64,000 nt of DNA, taken from assembly GCF_026008495.1 (NCBI RefSeq), contig NZ_BQUN01000182.1, positions 230,085 to 294,084 on the forward strand, given 5' to 3'. Position numbers and translations under genes: made by a program. Below the pieces are notes generated by a model, which was not told where the DNA came from, made no database searches, and saw only the letters and a list, made by a program, of their open reading frames with translations. Of the stretch, positions 52,462-60,235 are shown piece after piece; within the stretch, counting starts at the first letter, position 1, and each line of letters starts with the position of its first letter. The DNA comes from Streptomyces sp. A012304. Its GTDB lineage: Bacteria; Actinomycetota; Actinomycetes; Streptomycetales; Streptomycetaceae.

Positions 52462-53339
52462 GTGACCTGATCGCCTTCTTCACCGACCCCTGGCAACTAC
52501 CCTTCATGCAGAGGGCGTTCGCCGTGGCAGCCATCATCGGCCTGGTCTGTGGGGTCGTCGGCGTGTACGTCGTGCTGCGCGGCATGGCGTTCATCGGCGA
52601 CGCCGTCGCCCACTCCGCGTTCCCAGGTGTCGCGCTCGCCTACGCCTTCGAGGGCAACCTCCTCCTCGGCGGCGCCGCGGCCGGCATCACCACGGCCGTA
52701 CTCATCGCCTTCGTCTCCCAGAACCGGCGGCTGAAGGAGGACACCGTCATCGGCGTCTTCTTCGCCTTCGCCTTCGGACTCGGCATCGTCCTGGTCTCCA
52801 CCAGGGACAGTTGGACAACAGACCTGTCCTCCTTCCTCTTCGGCCAGGTGCTCGCGGTCAGCGCCTCGGACGTGTGGACCGTCGCCGCCATCGGCGCCGT
52901 ACTGGTCCTCGTGGTGCTGGCGATCGGCAAGGAACTGGTCGCCGTCAGCCTCGACCGAGAAACGGCACGCGCCGCGGGCCTGCCCGTCTTCCGCCTCGAC
53001 CTGGCGCTCTACGTCGTCGTCACCACCACGATCGTGATGTCCCTGGAAGCGGTCGGCAACATCCTCGTCCTCGCCCTGCTCATCACCCCCGCCGCCACCG
53101 CCCGCCTGCTCACCGAACGACTGTGGGCGATGACCCTGCTTGCCTCACTCATCGGCTGCGCCGGAAGCCTCGCGGGCCTGTACGTCTCCTACACGTACGA
53201 CCTGGCAGCAGGCGGCTCCGTGGTCGTGGTTCTCACCGCCCTGTTCGCCCTCACCTGGTGCCTGGCACCCCGCCACGGGCTCCTCGCGAAGCGCATCCGG
53301 CGACCGGGCCCCGCCGATGCCTTGCCCGCCGGACCGTGA
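52458..53339 (+). CDS. Anchored-repeat-type ABC transporter permease (TIGR03770-type)
   Basis: 293 residues from ATG 52458, overlapping the ATPase stop (ATGA). About eight membrane helices: FAVAAIIGLVCGVVGVYVVL, RGMAFIGDAVAHSAFPGVAL (the R-G-x-x-F-x-x-D-A-x-x-H-x-x-F-P-G signature of ZnuB/MntB permeases), GVFFAFAFGLGIVLVSTRDS, ALYVVVTTTIVMSLEAVGNI, LVLALLITPAATARLLTERL. It completes the importer with the ATPase and the repeat-bearing receptor. It is intact, whereas the other ZnuB-like gene at 45013 is broken. Confidence 0.93.
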   Translation: MSDLIAFFTDPWQLPFMQRAFAVAAIIGLVCGVVGVYVVLRGMAFIGDAVAHSAFPGVALAYAFEGNLLLGGAAAGITTAVLIAFVSQNRRLKEDTVIGVFFAFAFGLGIVLVSTRDSWTTDLSSFLFGQVLAVSASDVWTVAAIGAVLVLVVLAIGKELVAVSLDRETARAAGLPVFRLDLALYVVVTTTIVMSLEAVGNILVLALLITPAATARLLTERLWAMTLLASLIGCAGSLAGLYVSYTYDLAAGGSVVVVLTALFALTWCLAPRHGLLAKRIRRPGPADALPAGP

Positions 53340-53430
53340 AGACCCAACGAGCAGCCTCGGGCTCGCGCGACCGTGCATCGATGCCTGGCGGTTCGGAGAG
53401 GCACCTGCTCACTGGCGAGAAAGGCCACAG

Positions 53431-54195
53431 ATGACCAAAACCGCCACGACTGAGGCCGACCGCGCCGATCAAGGGCTTGGTTATGCCGTCAACGGCCCCT
53501 ACTACGACGTGATCTTCCCCGAGGCGGTACGGGCCTCGCTCACGGACGCCCTGCGGCGGCTGGTGTCCGGGGCCCGCACGGTGGCCGAGATCGGTCCCGG
53601 CACCGGGGTGTTCACCGAGGTACTGCTGGAGTTGCTCGGGCCGGACGGTGAGATCTTCGCGATCGAGCCGACGGGCATCATGCGCGCCGCTCTGGTGACG
53701 CGGCTGTCGCGCATTCCGGCAGCCGCGGACACAGTGACCGTGCTGCCCGAGGACGCGCTGACAGCAGAGGTGGACCTACCGCTGGACGCCGTGGTGCTGT
53801 TCAACATGATCATGCACTTCTCGCCGGAGCAGCGGGCTCGGCTCTGGCACAAGTGGGCCGGCGCGCTCCGCCCAGGCGGAGCGCTGATCATGGAGTCGCA
53901 ACATCCCCAGACGGCGACCGCCATCCCGCCCTCGGTGGTCCCTGGGGGCACGCTGGGACGGTACCGCTACGACACCCACGTGCGGGCAGACGTCGTGGAC
54001 GAGGACCTGATCCGCTGGGTGATGACCTACCGGACCTGGCGCGGCGATCAACTGATCCGGGAAGAGACCGCAGAGTTCGACTGCCATGTCATCTCCGACG
54101 AGACGCTGGCCGCCGAGCTGTCGGCGGTCGGGCTCGAACGTCACCCGGCCGCGCCCGACGGTATCCAGGCATGGCGGCGCCCGCAGGCCCTGTGA
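53431..54195 (+). CDS. SAM-dependent methyltransferase (class I)
   Basis: 254 residues from ATG 53431 after GAGAAAGG. Motif I is TVAEIGPGTGVFTEVLLELL, the acidic end of strand 2 is IFAIEPTGIMRAAL, motif IV/post I is DLPLDAVVLFNMIMHFSPEQ, and LRPGGALIMESQHPQTA closes the fold. Substrate is not evident; it resembles small-molecule methyltransferases of the Methyltransf_11/25 type. It lies 91 bases after the permease on the same strand, so it could be read through with the metal operon, but no functional link is known. Confidence 0.85.
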   Translation: MTKTATTEADRADQGLGYAVNGPYYDVIFPEAVRASLTDALRRLVSGARTVAEIGPGTGVFTEVLLELLGPDGEIFAIEPTGIMRAALVTRLSRIPAAADTVTVLPEDALTAEVDLPLDAVVLFNMIMHFSPEQRARLWHKWAGALRPGGALIMESQHPQTATAIPPSVVPGGTLGRYRYDTHVRADVVDEDLIRWVMTYRTWRGDQLIREETAEFDCHVISDETLAAELSAVGLERHPAAPDGIQAWRRPQAL

Positions 54196-54218
54196 GCCTC
54201 TTCCCCAGGCTCTCGGTG

Positions 54219-54480
54219 TCAGCCCTCCTCCTGCCCCCGCACGCGGCGGGAGGAAGTGAAGCCGTACAGGTCGAGAATGCCCGGCGGGTCGGCGAGCCCG
54301 GGCCCGCCCCGCTCGATCCAGGCGGTGATGTCGGCGGTGGCATCGGCGTCGTTGACCAGGCCGAGCCACACAGGCCGGCCTCCCGCCGTGCGGCCGGCGG
54401 CCGGCGGCCGGCGGCTGCACGACGACGTTCGGGTGCTCGCACGCGTCCAGGCAGTCGGTGACGCGGACGGCTGTCCGTCA
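54219..54480 (-). pseudogene. Second [2Fe-2S] thioredoxin-like ferredoxin, 3' relic
   Basis: Minus-strand RVTDCLDACEHPNVVVQPPA then, after a shift, GRPVWLGLVNDADATADITA, WIERGGPGLADPPGILDLYG corresponds segment by segment to the gene at 39959-40391 (RTTDCLGPCDQANVIVVQPS, GRATWIGFAMDDDCTD, WAADGGPGVAKPPATLELQF). The first cysteine pair is missing. Its presence at the far end of the metal cluster suggests a duplicated or recombined region. Confidence 0.75.
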
Positions 54481-54509
54481 TTGCCGGTCACGAGTGGGCG
54501 GGGAGTCAA

Positions 54510-54839
54510 CTCATTCTCAGCCTGCTCGGACAGGTTTGGGCACTGGTTCGGGCGAAGCCATCCGGCTGTGTCGGGACGTGCCGATGCGCCGGGATCGATG
54601 GGACGGTCGCGCGATGCCGTCCCGGACGGGGGTCTGACCCATGAGATCTTTGACCGAAGTGTCCAGCCACAGGCTTGTCGACTGTCATTGCGGGATGGTT
54701 TCTGCTGGCACCGAGCCGCAGGGCGTGTCCCTATAGGGGCCTTGCCGAGTTCCAGGCGCCATCACGGTTCAGACGGCCCGAGCGGGCCGGTGCCATCCAC
54801 CCAGCACGTCACCACGCGGGAGGCCGACGCAACCTGGAG
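54510..54839. other. No supportable gene
   Basis: Nothing recognisable in about 330 bases. The frame of the SnoaL-like gene is open back to 54675, but the residues encoded there are not family-like. The stretch probably contains the junction that removed that gene's 5' end and promoter. Confidence 0.35.
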
Positions 54840-55247
54840 ATGTTCGATGTGGCGGACTTCGATGTCTACAGCCACCAGGACTGGGACAGGTTCGACGAGA
54901 GCCACGACCAGGACGTCCGCGTCCACTGGCCCGACGGCCACTACACGGACGGGCTGCCCATCCACATCGAGGACATGAAGGCCCAGTTCGTGTGGGCACC
55001 CGACATCAAGATCGAGGTACACCCCGTCCGCATAGCCAAGACCAACTTCGTTGCCGTGACCGGCGTGTGGGAGGGCACTTTCACCGGCCCGATGCCGGAC
55101 GGCAAAGGCGGTGTCATCCAGCCGACGGGGAAGCGGTTCGCTCTCCACATGGCCACCATCGGTGTGCTGAACAAGCGCGGCGTCATGGAGGAGGAGTTCC
55201 TCTTCTTCGACCAGCTGACGATGCAACGGCAGGTCGGCCTCGCCTGA
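54840..55247 (+). CDS. SnoaL-like ester-cyclase-fold protein, possibly 5'-truncated
   Basis: 135 residues from ATG 54840 (MFDVADFDVYSHQDWDRFDE). The cone-shaped SnoaL fold is suggested by HDQDVRVHWPDGHYTDGLPI, HIEDMKAQFVWAPDIKIEVH, VTGVWEGTFTGPMPDGKGGV and KRFALHMATIGVLNKRGVME. Family members have five to ten more residues before this point; upstream RNLEMFDVADF is in frame, so the real start may have been lost with a deletion. No ribosome site is visible. Function unclear: such proteins range from polyketide cyclases to detoxification enzymes. Confidence 0.75.
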   Translation: MFDVADFDVYSHQDWDRFDESHDQDVRVHWPDGHYTDGLPIHIEDMKAQFVWAPDIKIEVHPVRIAKTNFVAVTGVWEGTFTGPMPDGKGGVIQPTGKRFALHMATIGVLNKRGVMEEEFLFFDQLTMQRQVGLA

Positions 55248-55466
55248 GGCTCCACGCATCCCGTGAATGCGGCGGGCACCGCGCGGCAGAGTTCTCGGCC
55301 CCCCGATGCCGCGCTGTGCCCGCCGCCCGTGTGTATCAGCCGGGCCGCGGCTTGACTGCGGCCATCCACGAATCCCAAACCCCGCGGGTCGAACGCCTCC
55401 AGGAGGCCGACCCCCGCGAGACTGCCTGGACCGTGGCCGCCTACGAAATCCTCGTCTGTCGACCGG

Positions 55467-55862
55467 ATGTGGCACCTCACCATGACAGGCGCCACCCCAG
55501 CGCCCGTCTTTAAGACCCTTCTGAGCGGGCTCGCCGAAGAGTACGCCTGGGGGACCGCCATCGGCAGCCCCACCACCGAGAAGACCGTCATCGCAGCCAC
55601 CCGCCCCCTCACCGACGCCGGTTGGAAGCACACCGTGGACGGACGCTGGATCCGCTGGGAGACCCTCCAGGGCGATGCAGGCGTCCAGTTCGACGCCTTC
55701 GCCGCCCAAAGACCTCACAGCACCCTCGCCACCTGGACTCTCTGGGCCGGCCCCAGCATCGACCGTCCCACCTGGGCCATCACGGCCTCCCTTTACACAC
55801 CTGCCGCGCTGCTGGTCGACCTCACCGAGAACCTCGCCCAGGGAACCGGAATCCGGACGCAC
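55467..55862 (+). pseudogene. DUF317 protein fragment from a conjugative element
   Basis: From ATG 55467: WHLTMTGATPAPVFKTLLSG, LAEEYAWGTAIGSPTTEKTV, LTDAGWKHTVDGRWIRWETL, GVQFDAFAAQRPHSTLATWT and WAGPSIDRPTWAITASLYTP then LADLTENLAQGTG-like reading. This is one DUF317 repeat as found in large actinomycete integrative-element proteins. It is cut on the right at about 55866, where a P-type ATPase fragment starts on the opposite strand. The 200 bases upstream are unassigned. Confidence 0.72.
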
Positions 55863-55865
55863 ACC

Positions 55866-56552
55866 CCCGTGGCAAAGTGCGCCGGGCGAGGAGGACCGCG
55901 TCCCCGAGCGCTTCGATATCGCCGCGTACGAGCGTCACGTCGGCGGCTCCGATGGCCGCGTCGGTGCCGTTTCCCATGGCGATGCCGAGGTCGGCGCCGG
56001 CGAGGGCCGCCGCGTCGTTGACGCCGTCGCCGACGACCGCGACCCGGTGGCCCTCCTCCCGCAACCGCCGTACGAGGTCGGTTTTGTCCTCGGGTGTGCG
56101 GCGGGCGCGGACCTCCTCGATGCGCAGCCCGGCGGCGACGGCGCGGGCCGGTGCCTCCCGTCGCCGGTCGCGAACACCGGTTCGATGCCGAGGTGCCGCA
56201 GCCGGTCCACGGCCCGATAGCTGCCGGGGCCTACGACGTCACCGACCTCGATCAGCGCCTCCGGCACGCCGTGCACGCGGACTAGGACGGACGTGTGCGC
56301 GGCGGCCTCCGCCGCCGGAAGCGCGTCCGCCAGCGCGGCGGGCAGCTCGTCGTCCGGTGCGACGACCTCCACCAGCCGGCCATCGACCCGGCCGCGCACA
56401 CCACGGCCCGCCGTGGTGGTGAAGTCGCTCAGCTCCGGCAGCGGATCCTTCCCGGACACGTTCCGGTCGGCGTACGCGATGATCGCCCGGCCGAGCGGAT
56501 GTTCCGAGCCCCTGCTCGGCACGGGTCCGGCGAGGTGGTTTCGCCGTCCCAT
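55866..56552 (-). pseudogene. Heavy-metal P-type ATPase, internal/C-terminal fragment
   Basis: Minus-strand EHPLGRAIIAYADRNVSGKD (the conserved H-P nucleotide site), LSDFTTTAGRGVRGRVDGRL, EALIEVGDVVGPGSYRAVDR and LRHLGIEPVFATGD are in one frame; near 56165 the frame shifts to EEGHRVAVVGDGVNDAAALA and GADLGIAMGNGTDAAIGAAD, then VTLVRGDIEALGDAVLLARR. Neither the CPC motif region nor the last helices remain. It is a different ATPase from the relic at 43445 (CopA-like N-x-T-D-A-A-I-G). Confidence 0.85.
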
Positions 56553-56829
56553 GCGAGGTATGGGACTAACGGCAACAGGACCTGGAATGCGTACTACTCA
56601 TCAGGGAGGGCGGTCTCGCTGGACAGTTCAGCGGGATGCGACCGCGATCGATCGCCACGAAGCTGCTACCTGCGATGATTCGCCCCTACCGGTGGTGCGC
56701 GCGACGTCGGGCCTGAGGCTCCGCAGGGAATCGGTGGTGCGTCAGTAAAAACAGGTAGGTCTATCGTCCAACCAGGCATGGACGATCCAGTGACCGGATG
56801 ACCCGGCACCGTCCCCACACACAGGCAGT
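56553..56829. other. No supportable gene
   Basis: I see no domain in this spacer. It contains a short A-rich segment (CAGTAAAAACAGG near 56746) but no convincing promoter for the genes beyond. Confidence 0.35.
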
Positions 56830-56865
56830 GCCGTAGCCGCCCCTTCATGAAGGGGCGGCTACGGC
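56830..56865. repeat. Perfect 36-bp palindrome (hairpin without loop)
   Basis: GCCGTAGCCGCCCCTTCA at 56830-56847 is followed immediately by its exact complement up to 56865. It would form a very stable cruciform or RNA hairpin with a TCATGA turn. It sits just after the end of the catabolic locus on the minus strand, so a bidirectional transcription terminator is the simplest reading; an element end or recombination site is possible. Confidence 0.72.
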
Positions 56866-56869
56866 ATTG

Positions 56870-57042
56870 TTCGTGTCGACGTCGAGAAAGCTCAGCTTGC
56901 CGGAGACGGGTGCGGGCCAGGGCCTCGACGATGATCATGCCGACTGATCCGGTGCCGACGACGCCGACGTGGAGGCGGGCCAGGTCGTTCTGGGCGTCCT
57001 GTCCCCAGGCGCGCAAGAACCAGAGGCCCCCGCACACCGTAG
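56870..57042 (-). pseudogene. ThiF/E1-like adenylyltransferase fragment
   Basis: Minus-strand AWGQDAQNDLARLHVGVVGT then GSVGMIIVEALARTRLR is the glycine-rich ATP-binding start of a ThiF-fold enzyme (G-x-G-S-V-G). Roughly 45 residues survive; the adenylylation Arg/Lys and zinc cysteines are absent. It abuts the 3' end of the PaaZ-like gene. Confidence 0.6.
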
Positions 57043-58620
57043 TCAGGCGGAGCCGGCCGACGGGCTCGTGGTCGTCGTCCGGAGGGAGTCCAGCAGCCTG
57101 GGCGATGCCTGGAGCGCCGTTCGCTGCATCAGGTCCAGGACCCCGCGCACGCCAGCCATCTCCGAGCCCCCGCCTGCCCGGCCGGGGCCTCCGTGGCGCA
57201 GTGCGGGAAGCGGCGATCCGTGCCCGGTGGTCTGCGTCATGTTCGCCGAGTCCAGCAGGTGCAGTCGCCCGTGCCAAGGGGCCAGCTCCCGGACGAAGGC
57301 GGTGGTCCAGGCGAGGTCGTCGCCGACGGCGGAGGCGGCGAGGCTGCCCCGGCCGCGTGCCACCAGGTCGAGGGCATGGGCTGTGTCGCGGTACGCCAGC
57401 ACGGTCGCGGCCGGTCCGAACGGCTCGACCTCGTGCGGCGCGGCGGCGTCCGGATCCGCGGAGACGAGCAGGGTGTCCAGGAAGGCGCCGCGCTCCGGGT
57501 CGGCATCCACCACTCGCACCTTGTCGGGGTCGCCGTGGACGAGGCGGCCCGACTCGGCGATCGCGCGTACCGCCTGCCGTACGTCGTCGCGCTGGTCGAG
57601 GCTGACGACGGCCCCCATGCGGATGCCCTCCGAGGCGGGGTTGCCGATGGTCACCCCGGCCAGTTCGGCCGAGATCGCGTCGAGGGCTACAGCCTCGTGG
57701 GCGCGCGGGACGAGGACGCGGCGGATGGCGGTGCACTTCTGGCCCGCCTTCACGGTCATCTCGCTCACGACCTCGCGCACGAACGCCTCGAACAGCGGGG
57801 ATCCTGGCTGGACGTCCGGCGCGAGGACGATGGAGTTGACGGAGTCCGCCTCCGCGTTGAACCGCACCGAGCGGGCCACCACGTGGAGGTGCGTTCGCAG
57901 GCTCGCGGCGGTGACGGCCGAGCCGGTGAAGGACAGCACGTCCTGTTCCAAGAGCAGGTCGAGCGCCGAGCGCACCGAGCCCACCACCATCTGGAGGGCT
58001 CCGGGCGGCAGGACCCCCGCCTCGGTGACGACCCGGACGAGGTGTTCGGTGATATACGCGGTGGGCGTGGCCGGTTTCACCACACTGGGCAGGCCGGCGA
58101 GGACGGCCTGGGCGAGCTTCTCCAGCGGAGCCCAAACGGGGAAGTTGAAGGCGTTCACCTGGAGCATCAGGCCCGGTGAGGGCGCCACCAGGTGGACGCC
58201 GAGAAAGTCCTCGCCGCGCGCGAGCCGCTCGGCAGGTCCCTCGATCAGGTGTGACGCGTCCGGGAGTTCGGCCCGGGCCCGGGCGGCGTAGTCGCGAAGG
58301 ACGCGGATGCCCCCGTCGACGTCGTACCTGGCGTCGTTCGGCGTGGCTCCGGCGCGGGCGGACAGGGCGTAGAGCTCCTCGCGGCGCGCGCGCACGGCGG
58401 CGGCGGTCGCATCGAGAAGGTCGGCTCGCTGGTGGAAGGTCAGGACGCGCAGCGCGGGGCCACCGACGCGCCGACCGTGGTCGAACGCCCCCGCGACGTC
58501 GAGCCCTTCGGAGGAGACGTGGCAGACCGTCTCGCCGGTGACCGCGTCACGCACGGCGGTGGCCGAGGCCTGCGTGGCCGTGGGGGTGACCCAGGTGTCC
58601 TGCAGATAGCTCTGGAGCAT
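57043..58620 (-). CDS. PaaZ/PaaN-like aldehyde dehydrogenase
   Basis: 525 residues from ATG 58620. MLQSYLQDTWVTPTATQASA, RVLTFHQRADLLDATAAAVR and GVHLVAPSPGLMLQVNAFNF (PVWAPLEKLA follows) match the aldehyde-dehydrogenase domain of PaaZ. The nucleotide-binding G-S is in QDVLSFTGSAVTAASLRTHL, the catalytic Glu in RFNAEADSVNSIVLAP, the catalytic Cys in MTVKAGQKCTAIRRVLVPRA, and the C-terminus has GGPGRAGGGSEMAGVRGVLD. The hydratase domain of bifunctional PaaZ is absent. It would oxidise a CoA- or ring-cleavage-derived semialdehyde. The last 20 residues are replaced near the ThiF junction. Follows the dioxygenase by 52 bases. Confidence 0.88.
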   Translation of the reverse strand: MLQSYLQDTWVTPTATQASATAVRDAVTGETVCHVSSEGLDVAGAFDHGRRVGGPALRVLTFHQRADLLDATAAAVRARREELYALSARAGATPNDARYDVDGGIRVLRDYAARARAELPDASHLIEGPAERLARGEDFLGVHLVAPSPGLMLQVNAFNFPVWAPLEKLAQAVLAGLPSVVKPATPTAYITEHLVRVVTEAGVLPPGALQMVVGSVRSALDLLLEQDVLSFTGSAVTAASLRTHLHVVARSVRFNAEADSVNSIVLAPDVQPGSPLFEAFVREVVSEMTVKAGQKCTAIRRVLVPRAHEAVALDAISAELAGVTIGNPASEGIRMGAVVSLDQRDDVRQAVRAIAESGRLVHGDPDKVRVVDADPERGAFLDTLLVSADPDAAAPHEVEPFGPAATVLAYRDTAHALDLVARGRGSLAASAVGDDLAWTTAFVRELAPWHGRLHLLDSANMTQTTGHGSPLPALRHGGPGRAGGGSEMAGVRGVLDLMQRTALQASPRLLDSLRTTTTSPSAGSA

Positions 58621-58672
58621 GGGATACGGCTGCTTTCGTCGAGGACGGGCGGGAAAGGCAGGGCCTGTTCGG

Positions 58673-59557
58673 TCAGTCCACCGGGTGGTGGCCCCAGATG
58701 TCGGCGGTGTAGGTGCGGCTGACCCAGGTGCTCTCGTCGACCTGCACTCCGCCCGCACCGATCTCGATGCCGAAGCCGGCCGGTGAGGTCATGTAGAAGG
58801 AGAACATCCCGTCGTTGGCGTGCTTGCCGAGCGTCGCCATGAGCTTGACGTCGTGCTCGCGCGTGCGGTCCAGGGCGCGCCCGACCTCCTCGGGAGTGGT
58901 GACCTCGCACAGGATGTGGTGGGTGCCCTCGTTCTTGTACGAGCGGATGAAGGCGATGCTGTGGTGGCGGGGGTTGCAGCCGAGGAAGTAGAAGGTTCCC
59001 CAGGGGTAGTCGGCGGTGTCGCTGAGCCGGAAGCCCAGCACCTCGCAGTAGAAGTCGACCGCCTCCTGCACGCGCGGCGTCTTCATCACCACATGCCCGA
59101 GGCCCTGCTCGCCGGTCACGAAGTCGACGCCCAGCGGGGAGACGAACTGGCTCGGGGCGAGTCGGCGGCCGCAGAACAGCTCGGTGCGGATGCCGAGCGG
59201 GCCGGTGAAGTGGACCATGCGGGTCACCTGGCGGTCGCTGCACTCCCCGTCCGTGCCCGCGGTGACGTCGACGCCGGCCTCCTTGAGGCGCGCGGTCATC
59301 TCGTCGATCGCCGCGGAGTCGCGGACCTCCCAGCCGATGACCGTCACTCCCCCGGTCTCCGCCTCGGTCAGCCACATGCGGAACGGGTGCTGATCCATGC
59401 GCAGCCGGTGGCGCGCGAAGTCGCCGTCCGAGGCGGAGCCGCCGGTGGGCGCGGTCCCCGGCTCGACGCTGAGGCCTATCACTGTCCGGGCGTATTCCGC
59501 CCACGCATCCGGGTCGGGCGCACCGATGCCCACGTACCCAAGGCTCTGGATCGTCAT
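58673..59557 (-). CDS. Extradiol ring-cleavage dioxygenase (VOC type I, BphC-like)
   Basis: 294 residues from ATG 59557. Two vicinal-oxygen-chelate modules: residues 1-135 (SLGYVGIGAPDPDAWAEYAR; RHRLRMDQHPFRMWLTEAET) and 140-294. The active module has GLGHVVMKTPRVQEAVDFYC (first His), PRHHSIAFIRSYKNEGTHHI (second His and the catalytic His region) and SFYMTSPAGFGIEIGAGGVQ (Glu), the 2-His-1-carboxylate Fe(II) site. Enzymes of this class cleave catechols next to one hydroxyl, giving yellow semialdehydes. Transcribed with the aldehyde dehydrogenase downstream; divergent from the hydrolase operon. Confidence 0.92.
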   Translation of the reverse strand: MTIQSLGYVGIGAPDPDAWAEYARTVIGLSVEPGTAPTGGSASDGDFARHRLRMDQHPFRMWLTEAETGGVTVIGWEVRDSAAIDEMTARLKEAGVDVTAGTDGECSDRQVTRMVHFTGPLGIRTELFCGRRLAPSQFVSPLGVDFVTGEQGLGHVVMKTPRVQEAVDFYCEVLGFRLSDTADYPWGTFYFLGCNPRHHSIAFIRSYKNEGTHHILCEVTTPEEVGRALDRTREHDVKLMATLGKHANDGMFSFYMTSPAGFGIEIGAGGVQVDESTWVSRTYTADIWGHHPVD

Positions 59558-59577
59558 GGCGAGGACGATATTTGTTA

Positions 59578-59598
59578 GACCCTTGACGGTCAAGGGTC
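59578..59598. promoter_or_regulatory. 21-bp palindromic operator in the divergent intergenic region
   Basis: GACCCTTGAC, one G, then GTCAAGGGTC: perfect 10-bp arms. It lies between the divergent dioxygenase (start 59557) and decarboxylase-like (start 59639) genes and overlaps possible -35 hexamers (TTGACG and TTGACC). A MarR gene is encoded at 61116 in the same locus, and MarR operators are typically palindromes of this size. One site could control both transcription units. Confidence 0.8.
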
Positions 59599-59638
59599 AT
59601 ACGAATACGTTGACGCCATCGAGCCGAGGAGGTCCCCG

Positions 59639-60235
59639 ATGCCGGGAGAGGTGCCCGAGAAGACCCGCCTGCAGCCCGTCGACGAGAGCGAGCTGCACGA
59701 GAAGACGTTGGCGTCGCTGGCGCCGTACCGCGATCAGGACGGCCGGATCTACGCGATCTGGGCGACCCTTGCCCACCATGAGGACGCGCTGCGCCGCTTC
59801 CTCGTCTTCGGCAACCACGTGCTGGGGAAGAACACCCTGCCGCTGAAGTCCCGGGAGCTGATGATCCTGCGGATCGCCGCTCGGGCACAGGCCGCCTACG
59901 AGTGGGACCAGCACGTAAGGATCGCCCGCCGCGCCGGGCTCACGGACGAGACGATCCTCGCGGCCGCGACCGGCGACCGTGACGGCCTCGCCGAGCTCGA
60001 CCGCGTACTGCTCGCCGCCACCGACTCACTCCTGGACCGCCAGGGCGTCGACGACGAGCTGTGGAACCGGCTGACGGCCCACCTCAGAACCGAGCAGGTC
60101 ATCGACGTCCTCTACACCGTCGGCCAATACCTCACCATCGCCACCGTCATCAACACCCTCGGGGTCCAGGTCGAGGGCCGTCTCGCGCTCGACCTGCCCC
60201 GGCCCACCGACCAGAAGAAGGATGCAGCCGCATGA
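59639..60235 (+). CDS. Carboxymuconolactone decarboxylase-family protein
   Basis: 198 residues from ATG 59639 behind CGAGGAGG. The AhpD-like helical fold is evident in GRIYAIWATLAHHEDALRRF, LPLKSRELMILRIAARAQAA, YEWDQHVRIARRAGLTDETI and LLDRQGVDDELWNRLTAHL. The E-x-D-Q-H-V segment replaces the peroxidatic C-x-x-C of AhpD, as in true carboxymuconolactone decarboxylases and in many proteins of uncertain role in aromatic-degradation clusters. Its stop overlaps the next start by four bases. Confidence 0.87.
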   Translation: MPGEVPEKTRLQPVDESELHEKTLASLAPYRDQDGRIYAIWATLAHHEDALRRFLVFGNHVLGKNTLPLKSRELMILRIAARAQAAYEWDQHVRIARRAGLTDETILAAATGDRDGLAELDRVLLAATDSLLDRQGVDDELWNRLTAHLRTEQVIDVLYTVGQYLTIATVINTLGVQVEGRLALDLPRPTDQKKDAAA

